DNA from: CAVQGF01 sp045807945
GTDB taxonomy: Bacteria > Acidobacteriota > Terriglobia > Terriglobales > Acidobacteriaceae
Assembly (NCBI GenBank): GCA_045807945.1
Contig: JBJMGI010000124.1
Location: forward strand, 1 to 55,763
Direction: 5' to 3'
Length of the DNA: 55,763 bases
The position numbers were made by a program, and so were the translations under genes. A model generated the notes under the pieces. It was not told the origin of the DNA and ran no database searches. It saw only the letters and a list, made by a program, of their open reading frames with translations. Positions within the stretch are counted from its first letter, which is position 1. Every line of letters begins with the position of its first letter. Positions 51,606 to 55,763 of the stretch are shown here, piece after piece.

Positions 51606-52163
51606 CTACGATCCGGCCACGGCGGCTGAAGGCTTCTTTGCTTTCTCCCACGCCTCGCGCAATTGCTTGAACACTTCGTATGCGCCGTCCACGCCGCGGA
51701 TCTGCGCATACACAATGTTGCCCTTGCTGGTCGTCCTGCCCGTCGAAAACTTCACGCTACCCGCGCCCACCATGGATTCGAACGGTCCCGAACTCACACT
51801 CAGCTGGTCGATGTCGCCGAAATCGTAGCTCTTGAAGCTAGGCGCGAAGGCGCCGCCGCGCATCAGCACCCGCTGATTGGTGATGGCAAAGACGACGTTG
51901 GGGTACGAGACCATCAGGTACACCGAGTACAGGATCGAACCCCAGAACGGAAGCAGGTGCAGCGCAAAGAAAGGGATCGCGAACCCCATCTGAGACGCCG
52001 ACATATGCAGGATGAACTGCAAGTCGAAGGCGCCCCACAAACATCCGATCACCAGGAACGGCACTCCCGTCAGCAGATAAGGGACAAGGTGCGGCCGCCC
52101 CGTCCACGTTACCGCCTCGCCTGAGGCGAGCACCGGCTGGAAAACATTAGGTTCGAAATCCAT
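51606..52163 (-). CDS. Membrane protein with bacterial PH-like domain
   Basis: A 185-residue protein. The ATG at 52163 has GGAG eight bases upstream and starts MDFEPNVFQPVLASGEAVTW; the frame is open to 52208. It has two or three membrane segments (YLLTGVPFLVIGCLWGAF, FFALHLLPFWGSILYSVYL), followed by a bPH2-like domain: FAITNQRVLMRGGAF, YDFGDIDQLSV and GNIVYAQIRG. Its role is unknown. Confidence 0.8.
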   Translation of the reverse strand: MDFEPNVFQPVLASGEAVTWTGRPHLVPYLLTGVPFLVIGCLWGAFDLQFILHMSASQMGFAIPFFALHLLPFWGSILYSVYLMVSYPNVVFAITNQRVLMRGGAFAPSFKSYDFGDIDQLSVSSGPFESMVGAGSVKFSTGRTTSKGNIVYAQIRGVDGAYEVFKQLREAWEKAKKPSAAVAGS

Positions 52164-52235
52164 CAACTCAGCTCCGTTCGCGAAGGAGTTTAGCAAGGAT
52201 TTCCGCAAACGCAGCCGGAGATTGCTCTGTGTTCT

Positions 52236-52249
52236 CTGTGGCGTTCTTG
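52236..52249. repeat. Half copy of the palindromic repeat
   Basis: CTGTGGCGTTCTTG matches the right arm of the palindromic repeats at 25626-25698 and 32653-32727. It follows the stop of the channel-like gene directly. The left arm is missing. Confidence 0.5.
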
Positions 52250-52252
52250 CTT

Positions 52253-53383
52253 TTAGCTCGCTTTTCGCAGCTGCAAATGTCGCCGCTCGTCCGGAAGCGC
52301 CGGGTCAATCTCGTCCATCCGGAACAACATCGCGGGCGCAAGGTTCGTGATGTGCGAGTGCCACTTTGTACGCAAATTGATGTATTGCGCCGCTCCGGCT
52401 TCCAGGTTCTGTCTGGTGCGGATCCCCGCAGCCTGCAATCGCCGCACTCCAGCTAAATAGCGTTCGCGCCATTTCTCCGCAAGAACATCATCGGGAGGCT
52501 TGGGTGGCACCTCTCCCTGCTTCAGAAAATTCCCTTCTAGCGTTGTGAGTAGAAAAAATGAGCCTTCCCAGACTCCATCCAGTGCAGAGGAATCCTGTAG
52601 CCACCCGAACTCGTCCTGGTCGAGCGCCGAGCGCATTAGGCTCACGCTGTCGAGCGCGATCAGCGCGATCTGCGAGGCCGAGTAATAGGTTTCGCGGAAG
52701 CGGAAATAAAACAGCACCGGATAGAAATGGTGCGACTCCTTCACCTGCACGATTTCTCCCGCGACTTCGCTCAGGTTCGTATAACCTGCGCTGAAGTTCC
52801 CGCGAGCCCCCACTCTCGCCACTAGCTCGGCGGCGTCCCCAGTGTTGCGCGTCATCACCCAAAGCTTGATCCCAAGCGCATTCCGGCTTAGCAGCGCCGA
52901 GTACACCTGCATCAAGTAAGTGAGCGTCAGCGAGAGAATGGAGAGTCCTATGAGCGAGTTAAAAAGGAAATAGAACCGCAAGGGCATCGTCTGCGGCTCG
53001 AGTCCGCTGCCGCCTAGGATAGAGATGCTGCCCGCGGCACCGTAAAGAGCGGTTATGAAATTGGTTGGGGTGGGTTCTCCAGAAGCTGCTCGTATTGCGG
53101 TTCCGAGGTGCGGATGCACCACCAATGCGGTACCAAGCGTTAATCCGAACGCCCACAGCGCGACCAGCAATACCAAAATCACTGGGCCCGAGAATGAGAG
53201 GACCGCGCCCCGGTTTTTTCCAAAGTGCCGCGCGACACTCCGGAAACCGCGCCACACCGCTAGCGCCATCCGGTAGCCGACGATTCCGGCGCCGATTCGA
53301 GCATAAAGAACGGTTAAAAAGACGTCGAGCAGGATCAGCAGGACCAACGCTATTCCTGTCGCCTGCTCGATCCAACTCAACAT
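52253..53383 (-). CDS. Ion channel-like membrane protein without a selectivity filter
   Basis: A 376-residue protein. Membrane segments lie near residues 8-30 (IALVLLILLDVFLTVLYA), 63-90 (LSFSGPVILVLLVALWAFGLTL) and 132-165 (FYFLFNSLIGLSILSLTLTYL). Between the last two is NFITALYGAAGSISILGGSG. This layout (two helices around a pore loop, then a cytoplasmic part) is that of two-helix potassium channels, but the filter TVGYGD is not present. The C-terminal 200 residues are a soluble helical domain (RNALGIKLWVMTRNTGDAAEL). It starts 4 bases after the end of the gene at 53388, so they are an operon. Function unknown. Confidence 0.65.
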   Translation of the reverse strand: MLSWIEQATGIALVLLILLDVFLTVLYARIGAGIVGYRMALAVWRGFRSVARHFGKNRGAVLSFSGPVILVLLVALWAFGLTLGTALVVHPHLGTAIRAASGEPTPTNFITALYGAAGSISILGGSGLEPQTMPLRFYFLFNSLIGLSILSLTLTYLMQVYSALLSRNALGIKLWVMTRNTGDAAELVARVGARGNFSAGYTNLSEVAGEIVQVKESHHFYPVLFYFRFRETYYSASQIALIALDSVSLMRSALDQDEFGWLQDSSALDGVWEGSFFLLTTLEGNFLKQGEVPPKPPDDVLAEKWRERYLAGVRRLQAAGIRTRQNLEAGAAQYINLRTKWHSHITNLAPAMLFRMDEIDPALPDERRHLQLRKAS

Positions 53384-53387
53384 ATGA

Positions 53388-53828
53388 CTACGCCGCGCGC
53401 CTGCGCTTGAACTCTCGCTCGATCCGGCGCGGGTTCACACGCGAGCCCGTCTCGTCGTCATAGTTCGAGATTCCGGCGATTAGGGTTTCACCGGCGCCCT
53501 GACCATAGAAGTACTGCGCCGGTGCCGATGTGCGCGGCAGACCCAGCATCTCCGGCATAGCAGCGCTCATGCCGGCAACGCCATAATCGAGCATGCCATG
53601 CACTTTGAAGCTGTAAAGACGGAACACGCCCAGTGGATAATCTGTCATGAGCGCGTTCGCCAGTACGCTCGCACCTAGCATGAAGGCCGCATTCGAAGCC
53701 TTGCGGCTGCGCTTACGCATGGCGAAGCCCGCGGCGATGTTCGTCGCGGCATGGATGTAATCAATGATGCCATGCGTCTTCGCATCGATCACGCGCGGCA
53801 TTTTATCGTCAAAAGTAAGTCCTGCCAT
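53388..53828 (-). CDS. Small membrane protein with twofold repeat
   Basis: A 146-residue protein. The ATG at 53828 has GGAG seven bases upstream. Two related segments are visible: DAKTHGIIDYIHAATNIAAG and SFKVHGMLDYGVAGMSAAMP, each a His-Gly-(Ile/Met)-(Ile/Leu)-Asp-Tyr motif followed by a helix. Between them is a hydrophobic stretch (AAFMLGASVLANALMTDYPL). The C-terminus is Arg/Lys-rich. It looks like a small membrane or membrane-associated protein of unknown function. The channel-like gene follows it. Confidence 0.7.
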   Translation of the reverse strand: MAGLTFDDKMPRVIDAKTHGIIDYIHAATNIAAGFAMRKRSRKASNAAFMLGASVLANALMTDYPLGVFRLYSFKVHGMLDYGVAGMSAAMPEMLGLPRTSAPAQYFYGQGAGETLIAGISNYDDETGSRVNPRRIEREFKRRRAA

Positions 53829-53915
53829 TTTCTTCTCCAATATAAAAAAAAGTTAAATTTCCAATGAATCAGTCTCGTCTCTGGTTCCTCCATCATCGAG
53901 AAACCAAAAACGGTT

Positions 53916-55112
53916 CTACGCCGCCGCTCCATCCGCCCAAGGATCTAGCACCACCTTCGTGCAACGGTTTTCCTTGTCGCGGAACATTTTGTACATCTCC
54001 GGCGCCTTGGTGATGGGCACGCGATGGCTGATCACGAAGCTAGGATCGATCTCGCCGCGCTGCACGCGGTCGAGCAACGGCTTCATGTACTTCATCATGT
54101 GCGTTTGACCGGTCTTCATCGTGATGCCCTTGTTCATGTACTGGCCGAAGGGGATCTTGTCGAGAAATCCACCATAGACGCCCGGCACCGATATCGTTCC
54201 ACCCTTGCGGCACGCCATAATCGCCTGACGCAATACCGTCGGGCGGTCAAAGCTCACGCGCATCATCTGCTTCGCGCGATCGTAGAGGTAAGGGAGACCG
54301 TGGCCGTCCGCCTCCATGCCCACCGCGTCCATGCACGCATCCGGACCGATGTTGCCAGTCATGTCTTTTAGGGTGGTCAGGATGTCATCGACTTCGCTGA
54401 AGTCGATCGTCTCGGCGCCGCCGTCGCGAGCCATTTGCAGGCGCTCAGGCACTTGGTCGATGGCGATCACCCGTTCCGCGCCCAACATGAAGCAGCTGCG
54501 GATGGCGAACTGGCCGACCGGACCGCAGCCCCAGATCGCGACCGTGTCTCCCGGGCGGATGTTGCAGTTCTCTGCAGCCATGTAGCCGGTAGGGAAAATG
54601 TCAGATAGGAAGAGCACCTGCTCGTCGGGAACACCGTCTGGTATCTTCAGCGGACCAACATCAGCGAATGGGACACGCGCAAACTGCGCCTGCCCGCCGG
54701 CATAGCCGCCGAGCATGTGCGTATAGCCGAACAGCCCCGATGGCGAGTAACCCATCATCTGCTCGGCGATCCAGTAGTTCGGATTCGAGTTATCGCAGCA
54801 AGACCAGAGCTGCTCTTTGCAGAAGAAGCAATTACCGCACGCGATGGTGAATGGCATCACCACGCGGTCGCCGACCTTCAGCTTCGCTTTGTCGACCCCC
54901 GGGCCCACCTCGACCACCTCGCCCATGAACTCGTGGCCCAGGATGTCGCCCTGCTCCATCGTCGGCATAAAACCGTCGTAGAGGTGGAGGTCTGAGCCGC
55001 AGATGGCGGTGCTCGTAATCCGCACGATCGCGTCGCGCGGGTTCAGGATCTTCGGGTCGGGCACGTTCTCGACCGACATTTTTTCTACGCCCATCCAGCA
55101 AACGGCTTTCAT
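53916..55112 (-). CDS. Zinc-dependent alcohol dehydrogenase (glutathione-independent formaldehyde dehydrogenase-like)
   Basis: A 398-residue medium-chain dehydrogenase. Catalytic zinc ligands are Cys38 in CGSDLHLYDG and His60-Glu61 in GHEFMGEV. The structural zinc loop has Cys92, Cys95, Cys98 and Cys105/106 (CGNCFFCKEQLWSCC). The NAD-binding segment is VAIWGCGPVGQFAIRSCF. Length and the long C-terminal half resemble Pseudomonas-type formaldehyde dehydrogenase, but substrate is not certain. The gene overlaps the upstream SRPBCC gene by 4 bases, so they are cotranscribed. Confidence 0.9.
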   Translation of the reverse strand: MKAVCWMGVEKMSVENVPDPKILNPRDAIVRITSTAICGSDLHLYDGFMPTMEQGDILGHEFMGEVVEVGPGVDKAKLKVGDRVVMPFTIACGNCFFCKEQLWSCCDNSNPNYWIAEQMMGYSPSGLFGYTHMLGGYAGGQAQFARVPFADVGPLKIPDGVPDEQVLFLSDIFPTGYMAAENCNIRPGDTVAIWGCGPVGQFAIRSCFMLGAERVIAIDQVPERLQMARDGGAETIDFSEVDDILTTLKDMTGNIGPDACMDAVGMEADGHGLPYLYDRAKQMMRVSFDRPTVLRQAIMACRKGGTISVPGVYGGFLDKIPFGQYMNKGITMKTGQTHMMKYMKPLLDRVQRGEIDPSFVISHRVPITKAPEMYKMFRDKENRCTKVVLDPWADGAAA

Positions 55113-55763
55113 GCAATCTCCTTTTGCGCTGTGAATGCGTCTTTGATATTCGTGCCGCGCGCGCGTACCGATTCGTCAGGGTTCATCATGCGGGCGGCGG
55201 CGATCTTCATCGTGCGGGGGCCGTGGGTTTGGCCGTCGATGGTCGGGATCTCTCCCGCCTCGAGCAGCGCCTTCAGACGGCGGATATCCTGACGCATCAT
55301 GAAGCTCGGGTCTTTGCCGAAGATTTTCGCGACCGCCAGGCCGGGCGCGTCCACGATTGTGAGCACCTCAACCAGCGTCCCGCGATTGCCCCAGGCTTCG
55401 GTGAAGCGGACTGCTCCATCCACTTTGATCTCGGAACCCTCGACCGAGCGCCAGCGGAGCTCCTGATTTTCGCGTTCTTCGGTGATCTCAGCGTCCCACG
55501 CGATGCGCGAGCCCATCGGCCCGATCGCGACCCAGCGCGAGCTGCGCGGGCCGGTGACCGAAACGTTGTCCAAGTGCTTCATGAACAGCGGCAGGTTTTC
55601 GAAGTTGCGCCAGAAGCTATACACCTGCTCGGGACGCGCGTTGATGATCATGCTGCACTGCGCGACCGAGCTGCCGGACTGCGCTCTCGCTCCCGAGTAG
55701 GCCAGCAGGCCTCCTGCCGCCGCGATTGCAACTCCGCCGGGCGAGCGCCGGCTCAATCCCCAG
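55109..55763 (-). CDS. SRPBCC (cyclase/dehydrase-like) protein, 5' end missing
   Basis: The gene runs off the right edge; at least 216 codons are visible. The visible part begins with a hydrophobic Ala/Gly-rich segment (GGVAIAAAGGLLAYSGARAQ), followed by a START-like ligand-binding domain: SMIINARPEQVYSFWRNFENLP, LRWRSVEGSEIKVDGAVRF and MMRQDIRRLKALLEAGEI. Such proteins bind lipids or polyketides, or act as chaperones of membrane components. It is followed by the alcohol dehydrogenase gene with a 4-base overlap. Confidence 0.82.
   Translation of the reverse strand, partial: WGLSRRSPGGVAIAAAGGLLAYSGARAQSGSSVAQCSMIINARPEQVYSFWRNFENLPLFMKHLDNVSVTGPRSSRWVAIGPMGSRIAWDAEITEERENQELRWRSVEGSEIKVDGAVRFTEAWGNRGTLVEVLTIVDAPGLAVAKIFGKDPSFMMRQDIRRLKALLEAGEIPTIDGQTHGPRTMKIAAARMMNPDESVRARGTNIKDAFTAQKEIA

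Noticed and set aside
1..55763. tRNA, rRNA, transposase, integrase, prophage or CRISPR array
   Set aside because: Gaps between genes are all under 300 bases and I saw no cloverleaf, rRNA segment, transposase motif or repeat-spacer array in them.

Overview
The window is GC-rich, tightly packed bacterial chromosome with about 54 protein genes, no rRNA or tRNA gene, no CRISPR array and no transposase. The gene content suggests a soil-type Acidobacteriota, perhaps close to Koribacter. Supporting signs are a ToxR-like winged-helix protein, TPR-rich membrane proteins of the DUF1736 type, many small secreted proteins with carboxypeptidase-regulatory folds, and dispersed short repeats of the GTCATTCTGAG type. 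This placement is inference from family knowledge, not from a marker gene.

Layout. 1-4.7 kb: two secreted peptidases (M49-like, cut by the window edge, and S9), a PilZ protein and a SurA-type chaperone. 4.6-14.4 kb: an APC amino-acid permease divergent from a Tat-exported flavoenzyme, small secreted proteins, a PLP decarboxylase, a DinB-type enzyme, a YhaM-like nuclease, a glycine-zipper lipoprotein and a HAD hydrolase. 14.4-16.7 kb: a two-component system. 16.9-24.5 kb: aroC, def-fmt, a PASTA protein, a membrane glycosyltransferase and the UDP-glucose to UDP-xylose pair (ugd, UDP-glucuronate decarboxylase). 24.5-34.8 kb: dNTPase, a long TPR protein, dusB, a nitronate monooxygenase with a degenerate receiver protein, a TPR membrane glycosyltransferase and an unusual EF-G paralogue. 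35-42 kb: small secreted proteins, a LysW-like zinc ribbon, an M28 peptidase, a rhomboid homologue that has lost its catalytic dyad, a zinc-ribbon membrane protein, pyruvate kinase and a YihY protein. 42.3-47.5 kb: an accessory cluster in which two paralogous secreted proteins bracket two PF04185-type phosphoesterases. 47.7-55.8 kb: DUF711 protein, carbon-nitrogen hydrolase, a secreted protein, an aquaporin-arsenate reductase fusion, a PH-like membrane protein, a channel-like protein without a selectivity filter, a small twofold-repeat protein, a zinc alcohol dehydrogenase and a SRPBCC protein.

The most interesting points are the probable rhomboid pseudoprotease, the paralogue-bracketed phosphoesterase cluster with a structured shared upstream region, two housekeeping enzymes (AroC and DusB) that carry in-frame insertions looking like dispersed repeats, and the aquaporin-ArsC fusion with a possible internal translation start. 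I do not see one clear, complete, wholly new system; the phosphoesterase cluster is the best candidate. Start codons were adjusted by eye where a Shine-Dalgarno site or signal peptide favoured an internal start; no database search was run.
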